A stretch of 22,826 bases of DNA from PALSA-660 sp036508875 (GTDB lineage Bacteria > Actinomycetota > Coriobacteriia > Anaerosomatales > PALSA-660): NCBI GenBank assembly GCA_036508875.1, contig DATCGP010000018.1, forward strand, positions 1-22,826, written 5' to 3'. Shown in pieces: positions 7,792 through 17,600 of this stretch. The translations under genes and the position numbers were made by a program. A model generated the notes under the pieces. It was not told the DNA's origin. It did no database searches and saw nothing but the letters and a program-made list of their open reading frames with translations. The number at the start of each line of letters is the position of its first letter. Position 1 is the stretch's first letter.

Positions 7792-9205
7792 CGTGGCCTC
7801 ACGCACCGAAGCGATACTGGCGCGCAAGGGTGAGATCATGAAGCGTGCGCTCGGCATGGACTACTCCGAGTTCGAGCGCAGCCCGATCGCGTTCGACTAC
7901 GAGGGCATGATGGCGGCGCACGGCTACTCCCTCGACCAGATCACGGCGATCCAGGCGGCGGCCGGAGTGGGCAGCACCCCGCTGCTCGAGCTCCACAACC
8001 TGACCGACCTCGTGCGCTCCTACGCAGAGCCGGGCAAGGGCGCTCGCCTGTTCGTCAAAGACGAGTGCGCCAACATGGCGGGTTCTTTCAAGGACCGTCG
8101 CGCCAGCATGTCGATTCACGCCGCGAAGGCGAAGGGCTACGCGGGCGTTATCGCCGCGACCTCCGGCAACTACGGAGCAGCGGTGTCGAGCCAGGCGGCC
8201 CGAGCGTCCCTGACCTGCATCATCTGTCAGGAGGCCTTCGACTCGCGCCACGTCGGCCAGCCCGAGATCATCGAGAAGTCGCGCATCTGCGAGGCGTTCG
8301 GCGCCGAGGTCATCCAGATGACGGTCGGGCCCGAGCTGTTCAGCCACATGCTCGAGCTGCTTGACGAGACCGGCTACTTCGCCGCGTCGCTCTACTCCAC
8401 CTACGGCATCTCCGGCATCGAGACGCTCGGAGCCGAGGTTGCGCACGAGATCACCGCTCTTACCGGCGCGCCGCCCACCGCGGTCGTCATCACGCATGCT
8501 GGGGGCGGCAACACCACCGGCACCGCGCGCGGGCTCGCACGCGCGGGTGCGCACACCACTCAGGTGGTGAGCGCGTCGGTCGACCTGTCCGGCCTGCACA
8601 TGGCCTCAGACACCGACTTCAACCGCAAGAGCTTCACGACCGGGCACACCGGGTTCGGCGTGCCGTTCGCGACCTGGCCCGACCGCGCCGACGTGCCGCG
8701 CAACGCCGCGCGCGCATTGCGGTACATGGACCGCTACCTGACCGTCAGCCAGGGCGAGGTCTTCTACGTTACCGAGGCGATGGCAAAGCTGGAAGGTCTC
8801 GAGCGCGGCCCGTCCGGCAACACCGCGATGGCCGCGGCGATCTCGATCGCCCGCGACCTGCCGCGCGACGCCACCGTCGTCGTGCAGGAGACCGAGTACA
8901 CCGGCGCCGGGAAGCACCACTGGGCGCAGCTGAACTTCGCTCGCGAGAACGGTGTGGAGGTCCGGCTGGGCGACCCGAGGGAGAGCGTCCCCGGGCGCAG
9001 CATCGTGATACCTGAGCGTCCGGAGCAGATCCGAGCGGTCGAGATGGACCTCGGTAAGCTGCGCCACAGCTACGTCCGCAACGCGCTTTCGCATGCGGGT
9101 GAGGGCTACGTCCCCTCCGCCGAGGACATCGCGTTCCTCGCGGCCGACACGAACAGCACCCCCGAGGCGGTCGAGGAGATCGTCGCCGGGCTCAAGGAGG
9201 GCTAG
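7784..9205 (+). CDS. ortB: 2-amino-4-ketopentanoate thiolase, beta subunit (PLP-dependent)
   Basis: Catalytic, pyridoxal-phosphate-dependent subunit of the ornithine-pathway thiolase. It belongs to the threonine-synthase/TrpB fold (type II PLP enzymes) and is unrelated to ordinary thiolases. In 473 residues the PLP lysine is Lys103 in AGSFKDRRASMS. The phosphate-binding and substrate loop ATSGNYGAAVSSQAA follows, and a glycine-rich PLP phosphate cup, HAGGGNTTGTARG, lies near 238-250. The first 80 residues form the extra N-terminal segment expected of OrtB. The GTG at 7784 overlaps the end of ortA by 8 bp; a second in-frame GTG at 7793 is a possible alternative. The gene ends 0 bp before the oraS start codon. 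Confidence 0.94.
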   Translation: MSDVASRTEAILARKGEIMKRALGMDYSEFERSPIAFDYEGMMAAHGYSLDQITAIQAAAGVGSTPLLELHNLTDLVRSYAEPGKGARLFVKDECANMAGSFKDRRASMSIHAAKAKGYAGVIAATSGNYGAAVSSQAARASLTCIICQEAFDSRHVGQPEIIEKSRICEAFGAEVIQMTVGPELFSHMLELLDETGYFAASLYSTYGISGIETLGAEVAHEITALTGAPPTAVVITHAGGGNTTGTARGLARAGAHTTQVVSASVDLSGLHMASDTDFNRKSFTTGHTGFGVPFATWPDRADVPRNAARALRYMDRYLTVSQGEVFYVTEAMAKLEGLERGPSGNTAMAAAISIARDLPRDATVVVQETEYTGAGKHHWAQLNFARENGVEVRLGDPRESVPGRSIVIPERPEQIRAVEMDLGKLRHSYVRNALSHAGEGYVPSAEDIAFLAADTNSTPEAVEEIVAGLKEG

Positions 9206-9568
9206 ATGGTCCGTCCCGACACGTTCACCGAAGTCCGCGCTCATCTCGCGGGCCTCACGGACGCGCAGCTCGAGGCCCGTTTCTGGGAGCTCTCGAACGA
9301 GTGCGTGGAGCCGCTCGTGGAGCTCGCGCACACGCACACCTCGCCGTCGATCGAGCGCAGCGTGCTCATGCGCATGGGCCTCGACTCGCGCACCTGCATG
9401 GCCGTCGTGTCCGAGTGCGAGAAGCGCGGCCTGCTCGGCCACGGCGCCGGGCACGTCGTGTGGCTCTGCATGCAGGAGTGGGACTGCACGGCGCCAGCCG
9501 CTGCCACCCGGCTCGCCGGCGACGAGGGCTGGGACCTCGCCGAGGCGAAGTGGGGAGGCGCCGAGTGA
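9206..9568 (+). CDS. oraS: D-ornithine 4,5-aminomutase, small subunit
   Basis: Small subunit of the adenosylcobalamin- and PLP-dependent D-ornithine 4,5-aminomutase, which moves the terminal amino group of D-ornithine to C4. The 120-residue length fits the family. The block TSPSIERSVLMRMGLDS followed by GLLGHGAGHVVW is characteristic of OraS. A strong AAGGAGG site at 9194-9200 lies inside the end of ortB and fixes the ATG at 9206, directly after the ortB stop. The last four bases overlap the oraE start (GTGA), matching the need for equal production of two subunits of one complex. Confidence 0.93.
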   Translation: MVRPDTFTEVRAHLAGLTDAQLEARFWELSNECVEPLVELAHTHTSPSIERSVLMRMGLDSRTCMAVVSECEKRGLLGHGAGHVVWLCMQEWDCTAPAAATRLAGDEGWDLAEAKWGGAE

Positions 9569-11796
9569 GCCCGCGCCCCATCGACACGCCGCTCCGGCCC
9601 GACGCCAAGTTGGACGTCCAGGCTCTTCTCGACGGCCTGGCGGACTACCGCCCGCGCCGGCACGGCTGGACATGGCGCACACCGGTCCCGAAGCAGCGCC
9701 TGTACGAGTTCGAGTACGAGGAGACGTCGGAGGGGCTCGCGAACTCGGTCCCGCTCCCTGCGGCGCACTCCTTCGACAACATCGACCCGCAGCCGGACTG
9801 CGTCGTCACCACCGAGATCGCCTCCGGGCGCCCCGAGGACGACATCCGCCGGATGCGGATGGCCGCGTGGCACGGGGCCGACCACATGATGGTCATCCGC
9901 ACCGCCGGCCAGAGCCACATGGACGGTCTGCTCGAAGGCACACCCGAGGGCGTCGGCGGCATAGCCGTGACCCGCAAGCAGTGCCGGCTCACGCGCCGCG
10001 CGCTCGATCTGATCGAGGACGAGGTCGGCCGGCCGATCAACTTGCACAGCTACGTCAGCGGCGTGGCGGGACCCGAGATCGCGGTCATGTTCGCCGAGGA
10101 GGGCGTCAACGGCGCCCACCAGGACCCGCAGTACAACGTGCTGTACCGCAACATCAACATGTACCGCTCGTTCGTGGACGCCGCGGTGGCGAAGCACGTC
10201 ATGGCGTCGGCCGGCATCCTGCAGATCGACGGCGCGCACAACGCGAACGCGACTGCGGTCAAGGCGTGGAAGGTCATGCCGGAGCTGTTGGTCCAGCACG
10301 CCATCAACTGCGCGTTCTCGGTGGCCGTGGGCATGCCGAAGGAGCAGATCGCTCTATCGACCGCGCCGCCCGACGCCGCACCTGCGCCGTGCATGCGGAT
10401 GGACCTGCCGTACGCCGTGGCGCTGCGCGACCTCTTCGGCGAGTACAAGATGCGCGCCCAGCAGAACACCCGCTACATGGAGTCGGACTCGCGCGACGCG
10501 ACCGTCTCGCACGTGATGAACCTGATGATCTCGCGCCTGACGTCGGCCGATATCCAGTCGACGATCACGCCCGACGAGGGTCGCAACGTCCCGTGGCACT
10601 ACAACAACATCGCCGCGCTCGACACAGCGAAGCAGTCGCTCGTAGGCATGGACGGTCTGCGGGAGATCGTGAAGATCGACCGCGCCAACCCGGTGTTCGC
10701 CGCCCGCGTCCGCGAGCTCAAGGAGCGCGCGGTGCTGTTCCTCGAGGCGATGATGCGCGACGGCGGGTACTTCGCGGGTGTCGAGGAGGCGTACTTCGTC
10801 GACTCGGGCGAGTATCCGGAGACCAACGACGACGGGATCGCGCGCCAGTCGGAGGGCGGCGTGGCTGTCGGCACGATCGTGCCGCGCGCCGACGACTACT
10901 TCGCGCCGGTGTGCCACCACTTCGGCGTCAACCACATCCCGAGCGAGGCCGCGCGCGGCGCCGACACACGCCCCTGCGCTTCGATCGGTGGCTGCACGCT
11001 GTGCGACGACTCCAAGGTGCCCTTCATCGACGAGCTCGACCCCGAGGACAACGTCGACGTCCGCCTCGCCGCGACCGCCGATATGCGTAACCGCGGACTG
11101 ATCAAGCCCGAGGTGGAGTGGGCGGGCGACGGCTACGTGGCGGTCACGATGTTCCTCCCGGCAGCGGAAAGGGTCGCCGAGGCGGCCGCGCTCGAGCTCG
11201 GCCGTTCGATGAACCTCACCGATGTCGAGGTCATCCACAGGCAGGTCATGCACCCAGCGGAAGGCACGCTGGTGGAGATCAAGGGCCGCCTCGACGTGGC
11301 GATCGACCCGGCCACCCTCGTGATCCCCGACAAGCCCGAGCCGCTGTCCGACGAGGAGATCCGCGAGTTCGTCGCGGCTCATAACCTGCGATGTGTCGCG
11401 GCGACAGTGGGTGCGGACGAGCATTCGGTCGGGATGCAGGAGATCATCGACATCAAGCACGGCGGCCTGGAGAAGTGGGGGTTCCACTGCCAGTACCTGG
11501 GCACCTCCGTGCCGGTCGAGAAGGTGCTGGACGCAGCCATCGAGCACGCCGCCCAGATCGTACTCATCTCCACGATCATCACCCACGGCGACATGCACCG
11601 AGAAGCGATGGAGAAGCTTGCCGACCTCGCCGCGGAGAAGGGCGTCCGCGACAAGGTCCTGCTCATCGCCGGCGGCACGCAGGTCAACGACGAGCTGGCT
11701 CGCTCCTGGGGGATGGACGCCGGATTCGGCCGCCGTACCCACGGCATCGATGTCGCGACGTTCGTGGTCAAGACCCTTCGCGCTCGGGCGTTGTGA
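9565..11796 (+). CDS. oraE: D-ornithine 4,5-aminomutase, large (B12/PLP) subunit
   Basis: Catalytic subunit binding both adenosylcobalamin and PLP; with OraS it converts D-ornithine to (2R,4S)-2,4-diaminopentanoate. The 743-residue length matches OraE. The N-terminal TIM-barrel region includes HSYVSGVAGPEIAVMF and DGAHNANATAVKAWK. The C-terminal Rossmann domain carries the cobalamin motif D-x-H-x-x-G as DEHSVG (Asp618, axial His620, Gly623), then Lys631 in IDIKHGG, the expected PLP lysine. The His-to-Lys distance of 11 residues is the spacing known for lysine 5,6-aminomutase and OraE. GTG 9565 is chosen over a longer upstream frame because of GGGGAGG at 9552-9558 and the 4-bp overlap with oraS. 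All key residues are present. Confidence 0.95.
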   Translation: MSPRPIDTPLRPDAKLDVQALLDGLADYRPRRHGWTWRTPVPKQRLYEFEYEETSEGLANSVPLPAAHSFDNIDPQPDCVVTTEIASGRPEDDIRRMRMAAWHGADHMMVIRTAGQSHMDGLLEGTPEGVGGIAVTRKQCRLTRRALDLIEDEVGRPINLHSYVSGVAGPEIAVMFAEEGVNGAHQDPQYNVLYRNINMYRSFVDAAVAKHVMASAGILQIDGAHNANATAVKAWKVMPELLVQHAINCAFSVAVGMPKEQIALSTAPPDAAPAPCMRMDLPYAVALRDLFGEYKMRAQQNTRYMESDSRDATVSHVMNLMISRLTSADIQSTITPDEGRNVPWHYNNIAALDTAKQSLVGMDGLREIVKIDRANPVFAARVRELKERAVLFLEAMMRDGGYFAGVEEAYFVDSGEYPETNDDGIARQSEGGVAVGTIVPRADDYFAPVCHHFGVNHIPSEAARGADTRPCASIGGCTLCDDSKVPFIDELDPEDNVDVRLAATADMRNRGLIKPEVEWAGDGYVAVTMFLPAAERVAEAAALELGRSMNLTDVEVIHRQVMHPAEGTLVEIKGRLDVAIDPATLVIPDKPEPLSDEEIREFVAAHNLRCVAATVGADEHSVGMQEIIDIKHGGLEKWGFHCQYLGTSVPVEKVLDAAIEHAAQIVLISTIITHGDMHREAMEKLADLAAEKGVRDKVLLIAGGTQVNDELARSWGMDAGFGRRTHGIDVATFVVKTLRARAL

Positions 11797-11802
11797 CACC
11801 TT

Positions 11803-13149
11803 ATGGCTGAGCCGCGCGCCATCGATGCGCTCGTCGCCGAGATCGGCTCGACGACGACCGTCGTGAGCGCGTTCGAAGGGCTCGCGCCGGATTCCGAAGG
11901 GCCTCCGCGGCTTCTCGGTCAGGGTGTGGCGCCCACCTCGGTCCTGCAGGGCGACGTCGGCATCGGGGTCGAGGCCGCTCGAGCGGAACTCGAAGCCGCG
12001 ACCGGCCCGCTCGCACCCCGCGTCACGCTCGCGACCTCGTCGGCCGCGGGCGGGCTTCGCATGACCGTGCACGGGCTAACGCGCAAGATGACCGCGATGG
12101 CCGCTCGCGAGGCGGCGCTCGGAGCGGGCGGCGTCGTCGAGTACCAGACCGCAGGGCGTCTTACCGAAGCGGACCTGCTGCGCATCGACGACGCGGATCC
12201 GAGCCTCATCCTGCTCGCCGGAGGGGTCGAGGGCGGCGACACCGACACCGTGCTGTTCAACGCCGCGCGCCTCGCGGAACTGTCGATCAGGCCGATCGTC
12301 GTCTACGCGGGCAACTCCGACGTCAAGGCGGAGGTCCGCACGTTCCTCGAGAACTCAGGCTTCAGGGTCCGGGTGACGGCCAACGTGTATCCCGGCGTCG
12401 ACGAACTGGACATACTGCCCGCCCGCTCCGTCATCCACGACGCGTTCGAGGAGCACATCGTGCACGCGCCTGGGATGGAGCGCATCAGCGAATTCGTGAG
12501 CGGCCGCATCCTGCCGACGCCAGGCGCCGTGCTGATCGCGGCTGAGCTCCTGGCGGGCGAGCTCGGCGATCTGGTCGTGGTCGACGTCGGCGGCGCGACG
12601 ACGGACGTGCACTCGGTGACCGAAGGGTCGCCGGAGATGCGCGCGATAGCCACTGAGCCCCAGCCGCACAGCAAACGCACCGTCGAAGGCGACCTCGGCA
12701 CGTTCGTGAGCGCGCGGCACGTCGCGCAGCTCGTCGAGGAGCCGCACCGACCCGAGCTGCTCCCGCCGGCGATACCGATGACGCCGGCCGAGATCGAGGT
12801 CGCGGTACTGCTCGCACGCACAGCCGCCGTCGCGGGCGTCGAGCGCCACGCAGGCCGCCTCAGCCACCTGTACACGCCCAAGGGCCGCCAGACGGTCGCA
12901 AAGGGCCGCGATCTCACCGCATGCCGGCTCGTGATAGGCACTGGTGGGGCGCTCACGCGGCTGCCGGGCGGGGTGTCGATGCTTCGGGCCGCGCTGGCGC
13001 CACCCGCCGGGAGCGACAGGCTTCTGCCGCCTGCAGACTCCGTGTGTGCCCTCGATCGCGACTACATCTTCGCGTGCTGCGGCGCGTTGTCCGGCAGTTT
13101 CCCGGCCGACCGGGTCGTCGCGCTCATGCGCGCCAGCACCGGCCTCTAG
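11803..13149 (+). CDS. MutL/GlmL-like actin-fold ATPase, mutase-associated
   Basis: A 448-residue member of the family typified by MutL/GlmL of glutamate mutase clusters, which also accompanies ornithine aminomutase genes. The actin/hexokinase-like ATPase motifs are visible. A phosphate-1 loop, AEIGSTTTVVSAF, lies near residues 12-24 and a phosphate-2 loop, VDVGGATTDVHSV, near 260-272. Further family blocks are ATSSAAGGLRM and LLAGGVEGGDTDT. The proposed role, from family context, is as chaperone or reactivase for the B12-dependent mutase; this is not firmly established. The ATG at 11803 is 6 bp after the oraE stop and has no strong ribosome site, suggesting translational coupling. It is followed by orr after 12 bp. 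Confidence 0.88.
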   Translation: MAEPRAIDALVAEIGSTTTVVSAFEGLAPDSEGPPRLLGQGVAPTSVLQGDVGIGVEAARAELEAATGPLAPRVTLATSSAAGGLRMTVHGLTRKMTAMAAREAALGAGGVVEYQTAGRLTEADLLRIDDADPSLILLAGGVEGGDTDTVLFNAARLAELSIRPIVVYAGNSDVKAEVRTFLENSGFRVRVTANVYPGVDELDILPARSVIHDAFEEHIVHAPGMERISEFVSGRILPTPGAVLIAAELLAGELGDLVVVDVGGATTDVHSVTEGSPEMRAIATEPQPHSKRTVEGDLGTFVSARHVAQLVEEPHRPELLPPAIPMTPAEIEVAVLLARTAAVAGVERHAGRLSHLYTPKGRQTVAKGRDLTACRLVIGTGGALTRLPGGVSMLRAALAPPAGSDRLLPPADSVCALDRDYIFACCGALSGSFPADRVVALMRASTGL

Positions 13150-13161
13150 GAGAGGAACCAC

Positions 13162-14229
13162 ATGCCCGATCGCGCGACCCTGACGATCGACCTCCGCAAG
13201 ATCGAGGAGAACGCGCGCTCCGTCGTGCGGGCGCTGCCCGGTGTGCGCATCGTGGGTGTGACGAAGGTCACCTGCGGGACGCCCGAGGTCGCCCGCGCGA
13301 TGCTCGCCGGTGGGGTCGCCGCGCTCGGCGAGTCACGGCTCGAGAACGCGGGAAGGCTCCGGGCGGCCGGCATCACTGCCCCGATCTGGCTGCTGCGCGC
13401 GCCGACCCCGGGCTTGGCCGCGGAGACGATACGCTTCGTCGATGTGTCCCTCGTCAGCGAGATCGCCATCGCTGAGGCCCTCGACGCCGCCGCGGCGTCG
13501 GCCGGCGTGCGGCACGGCATAGTGGCGATGGTCGACATCGGCGACCTTCGCGAGGGGATGTGGCCTGACGCTCTGACTCCGTTCCTCGGGCGCGTGACTG
13601 CGATGGGGCACCTCGACGTCCTCGGGATAGGTGCGAGCCTGACGTGCTACGGCGCCATCGTTCCCGATGCGGAGAACCTCGGGCTGCTGGGTCGACTCGC
13701 CACCGAGGCGGAGCACCAGGTCGGCCACGCCCTCACGGTATCTGCCGGCAGCTCGACCTCCATCGCGCTGGTGATGTCGGGAGTGGGCCGAGCTTTCGTG
13801 AACAATCTGCGCATCGGCGAGGCGATCGTTCTCGGCGTGGACCCGGCGACCCGGGCGCCCATCCCCGGCATGCGTCTGCACCGCGATGCGCTGACGCTCT
13901 CCGCTCCCGTGATCGAGTGCACGGTCAAGCCGTCCAAGCCGATCGGGACGTGTTCTCAGGACGCCTTCGGCAACGTGCCTGCGCTCGCGGACCGGGGCAT
14001 GCGCCGGCGCGCCATCTGCGCTGTCGGTCGGCAGGACGCTCCGCCCGAAGGGCTCACGCCGGTCGATCCGCGCGTGAAGGTGCTCGGCGCGTCGAGCGAC
14101 CACCTTGTGCTGGACGTCGAGGACCTCCCCGCGCCGCCGGCGATTGGCCAGTCGCTGCAGTTCACGCCCGGCTACGGCGCGACACTGGCGCTGTTCACGT
14201 CACCGTACGTGGCGAAGGTGTTCATGTAG
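13162..14229 (+). CDS. orr: Ornithine racemase (alanine racemase-like, PLP)
   Basis: Supplies the D-ornithine needed by the aminomutase by racemising L-ornithine. The 355-residue protein has the fold type III PLP architecture of alanine racemases. It begins TLTIDLRKIEENARSVV and has the PLP lysine Lys35 in GVTKVTCG. Further conserved blocks are ALGESRLEN, SAGSSTSIALVM and NNLRIGEAIVLG, typical of the Orr/YhfX-type racemase group. The ATG at 13162 follows GGAGAGGA at 13149-13156. It is the last gene of the operon; a pair of hairpins follows 15 bp after the stop. A specificity other than ornithine cannot be excluded from sequence alone, but the operon makes it very likely. Confidence 0.92.
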   Translation: MPDRATLTIDLRKIEENARSVVRALPGVRIVGVTKVTCGTPEVARAMLAGGVAALGESRLENAGRLRAAGITAPIWLLRAPTPGLAAETIRFVDVSLVSEIAIAEALDAAAASAGVRHGIVAMVDIGDLREGMWPDALTPFLGRVTAMGHLDVLGIGASLTCYGAIVPDAENLGLLGRLATEAEHQVGHALTVSAGSSTSIALVMSGVGRAFVNNLRIGEAIVLGVDPATRAPIPGMRLHRDALTLSAPVIECTVKPSKPIGTCSQDAFGNVPALADRGMRRRAICAVGRQDAPPEGLTPVDPRVKVLGASSDHLVLDVEDLPAPPAIGQSLQFTPGYGATLALFTSPYVAKVFM

Positions 14230-14244
14230 TCGGCTCCGACTCTG

Positions 14245-14272
14245 GATCCCGGTCCGGGATCGTCGCGCGACG
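14245..14272 (+). terminator. Hairpin pair after the ornithine operon
   Basis: GATCCCGGTCCGGGATC at 14245-14261 is a perfect inverted repeat, directly followed by the palindrome CGTCGCGCGACG at 14261-14272. The position 15 bp after the orr stop fits a transcription end. No T-run follows, so intrinsic termination is only a possibility. Confidence 0.4.
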
Positions 14273-14659
14273 AAGCACCAGGTATCCGCCGAGCCCTGCG
14301 ATGGTCGACGCCACGGGCACAGCGAGCTTCGCCTCGGTTTGCAGCGTCCCGGAACGCAGGTGCCGACATCCGAGGCGCCCCACCGGCCCCGAGCGAGGTG
14401 GCGACGCCGGCGGCTTCGGGGTCTGGCTCCCAGACCGCGGCGCCGCCGACTGCATCAGCTCCGGCGACTCCGTGACCGGCGGGGGCCACTGAGCGTTCAG
14501 CATCGAAGTGCCACTTGGCGCCGGTCGGGCCCTTCAGCGGGGTCCCATCTCACCGCCCGCCGCCCGGAGTCGAACGGGTCGAACAGCGCTCATGCGCGCG
14601 TCGCATCGCACCGATAACCCAGTTGAACGTTGAGTCCGTTCGACCTGGGAGTCCGCTCG
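14273..14659. other. Intergenic stretch without a supported gene
   Basis: About 390 bp between the ornithine operon hairpins and the M6 protease. No plus-strand gene is supported. On the minus strand an open frame (14222-14503, 93 residues) is Pro/Ser-rich and ends with one short hydrophobic segment (VASTIAGLGGYLVLR) and a charged tail, vaguely like a cell-wall anchor. It has no recognisable family or clear ribosome site and overlaps the orr stop, so I do not call it a gene. The region probably holds the protease promoter, but I see no convincing -35/-10 pair. Confidence 0.4.
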
Positions 14660-17600
14660 ATGTCGGCGAGTGCCATCAGCAAGAACCTCGCGCGCGCCTT
14701 CGGGGCCTTCGTCGCAGTCACGCTGCTCGCGGCGCTGGTCGCACCGGTCGCGGCGTTCGCGATGCCGCCGAGCCCGGCCCTCCTGCAGCGGTCGAAGACC
14801 GATGCGGCGCTGAAGGCGTCGATCGATCAGTACATCTACGGCGCCAAGCCCGCGGGGCTGGACCAGCCGTCCGCCCTCCTGGACGTGACGACGCTGCGGT
14901 CCTCGTGGCTCGCCACGTCGCCGAGTTCGAGCAAGTTGTCCGCCGGCATCTACGACGTCACCGTGGGCGGGTTCCGGCAGCTCGTCCTGCTCGTCGACTT
15001 CAGCGACAAGCCGGCTGTCGTGTCGTCGTCCTTCTTCGACAACCTCATCTTCAAGGACACCGTCGGACCGTCGTCGGTCCGGGGCTACTACCGCGAGGTC
15101 AGCGCGGGCGCGCTCGACATCCTGCCCGTTGCCGAGGACCTTCCCTCGGCTCGCGGCTGGCTGCGGATGCCGCAACCATACAGCTACTACTGCCCCGTCG
15201 GTTCCAAGGGTCAGGGCGCGTACCCGGACAACGCGCAGAAGATGGCGGAGGACGCGATGGCGGCGGCCGACGCCGCGGGCGTGGACTTCTCGAATTACGA
15301 CAACAACCACGACGGCGTCGTCGACGGGGTCGTCATCGTGCACTCGGGCAAAGGCCAGGAGATGAGCGGGAACGCCGCCGACATCTGGTCGCAGAAGTGG
15401 TCGGTCAGGATCTCGAAGATCTATGACGGAGTCCGGACCAGCGGCTACACCACCGAGCCCGAGTACTGGACGACCCCGGGCGACATGACCACCGGCGTCT
15501 ACTGCCACGAGCTCGGGCACACGTTCGGGCTGCCCGACCTCTACGACACCGACAACAGCTCGGCCGGGATCGGCTCCTGGAGCCTCATGGCTACGGGAGC
15601 TGGAACGGCGTGAACGGTGCGAGCCCGTCGCGCCCCGACGCCTACAGCATGCTCAAGCTCGGTTTTGCGACCGCCTCGCAGGTGACCTCCGCGTCCGCCG
15701 CCGTGACGATCCGTTCCGCGAACGCGTCGAGCACCGGCGACATCTACCGCATCGAAGAGTCGGGGGCGACCGGAGGCAAGCAGTACCTCCTCGTCGAGAA
15801 CCGGCAGAAGACAGGGACCGACGCGGGCCTGCCCGGTTCCGGCCTGCTGATCTGGCACGTCGACGAGAGCATGTCGAACAACAACAACGAAGCGCACTAC
15901 ATGGTCGACCTCGAAGAGGCACATGGCGGGACGCAGAACCTGGCCGTGAAGACCAACTACGGTGACGCGGGCGACACCTTCCCCGGTACCGGCGCCAAGA
16001 AGACGTTCAGCGACCTGACCGACCCGAACTCCAAGTACTACGACGGCACCGGCGACGTCATGGTCTCCAACATCAGCGCGAGCTCGACGTCGATGTCGGC
16101 GCTGATGGTCCGCGACCGCGTGAACCTCGACGTCACGCCGCCGGTCACCACGAGCGACGCGGCCGCCACCTACGACACCGCGGCGACGATCTCGCTGACC
16201 GCCACGGACTCGGGCTCCGGCGTCGCCTCGACCAGCTGGACGCTTGACGGGATCGCGGGCAATGGCCTGACCGTGCAGACGTCTAAGCTCGGCGCGCACA
16301 CGCTCACCTACTGGTCGGTCGATGTGGCCGGCAACGTCGAGGTCAAGAAGTCCGCGACCTTCACGATCACCGTCCCTGACACCACCGCTCCGGTCACGAC
16401 GTCGGATGCCAAGGCCACCTACGTCAACTCCGCTGTCATCAGGCTCTCGGCTACCGACAACGTCGGCGTGACCGCTACCTACTTCACCCTCGACGATGGC
16501 GTCCAGACGGCCGGCACGACGATCAACGTCACGACCGTCGGCTCGCACACGATCCAGTTCTGGTCCGTCGACGGAGCCGGCAACGTCGAGACGCCGAACG
16601 TGTCGGTCTTCACCGTCCGCGACGTCACGGCCCCCGCGGTCACGTCCGATGCCGCATCCACCTACACCGGCTCGGCGTCGGTGCGCGTCACCGCCACCGA
16701 CGAGGCCGGCGGCAGCGGGCTCGCGTCGATCTCCCTCAGCTTGGACTCCCGGGCCGCGACGACGGTGTCATCGTCACCGGCGATGGCCACCTGCGACGCC
16801 CCCGGCCAGCACACGCTCGCGTTCTCGGCGCTCGACAAGGCCGGCAACCGCAGCGCCACATCCACTGTCACGTTCTCGGTGACCGCCCTCGTTCCGGTCG
16901 CACCCGTGCCCATCGCGGAAGCGGATCAGGTCGCCGGCGGCGACGTGAGTGTGAGCTGGGGTGCCGTTGGCAGTGCCGCGAGCTACGAATACGAGCTCAA
17001 CGGGACCGTGAGCGAACCGATCGCCACAGCCAACGCGCTGGTCAGCGGGCTTGCCGAGGGCGAGAACGTCCTGCGGGTGCGTGCGCTGAACGCCTACGGT
17101 GATGCCGGTCCGTGGAGCCAGTCGGTCACGGTGGTGCGGGTCGCTCCTGTCGATGAGACCGTTGCAACGTCGACCGTCACAGTGTCTGGCAGCGGCGCCT
17201 CGGCCGTGGTCAACGTCATGGTCATCGACGGCACAGGCGCCGCGGTCTCAGGACAGCAGGTCACGCTCCAGTTCTCGTCCGATCAGGTGACGTGGTCCGA
17301 CCTGGCGACGCTGACGACCGGCGTCAACGGCATCGCGACGTTCGCCTACAAGGCCACCACGCGGACGTGGGTCCGCTCGCTGGTCGTCGGTGCAGACGAG
17401 ACCCCGGACAGCGCCAGCCCCGCGGTCAAGGTGCTGGCCGTGCCCGGGCTCGCCAAGCCGCTGACCCCCGTCTCCGTCAGGCACAGGCGGACGTTCACGA
17501 TCTCCGGCTATCTGAAGCCGAGGCACAAGGCCGGCGCGCACAACGTGACCATCAAACTGTACCGCTACCGCAGCGGCAAGTGGAGGTACTACAAGACCGT

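Noticed and set aside
9093..11090. A 665-residue plus-strand open frame overlapping oraS and oraE
   Set aside because: Arg/Pro/Ala-rich translation without any domain; it lies in another frame of genes with clear motifs, an artefact of high GC content.
10354..12072. A 572-residue minus-strand open frame opposite oraE and the MutL-like gene
   Set aside because: Composition is that of an antisense shadow (His/Arg/Asp/Val-rich), with no domain and no start signal.
14222..14503. Minus-strand open frame of 93 residues with a terminal hydrophobic segment
   Set aside because: Low-complexity Pro/Ser-rich start, no family resemblance, no clear ribosome site and overlap with the orr stop; kept only as a note on the intergenic stretch.
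15581..15613. Programmed ribosomal frameshifting in the M6 protease
   Set aside because: No slippery heptamer, downstream pseudoknot or internal ribosome site was seen, and M6 proteases are not known to use it; a one-base indel in a G run is simpler.
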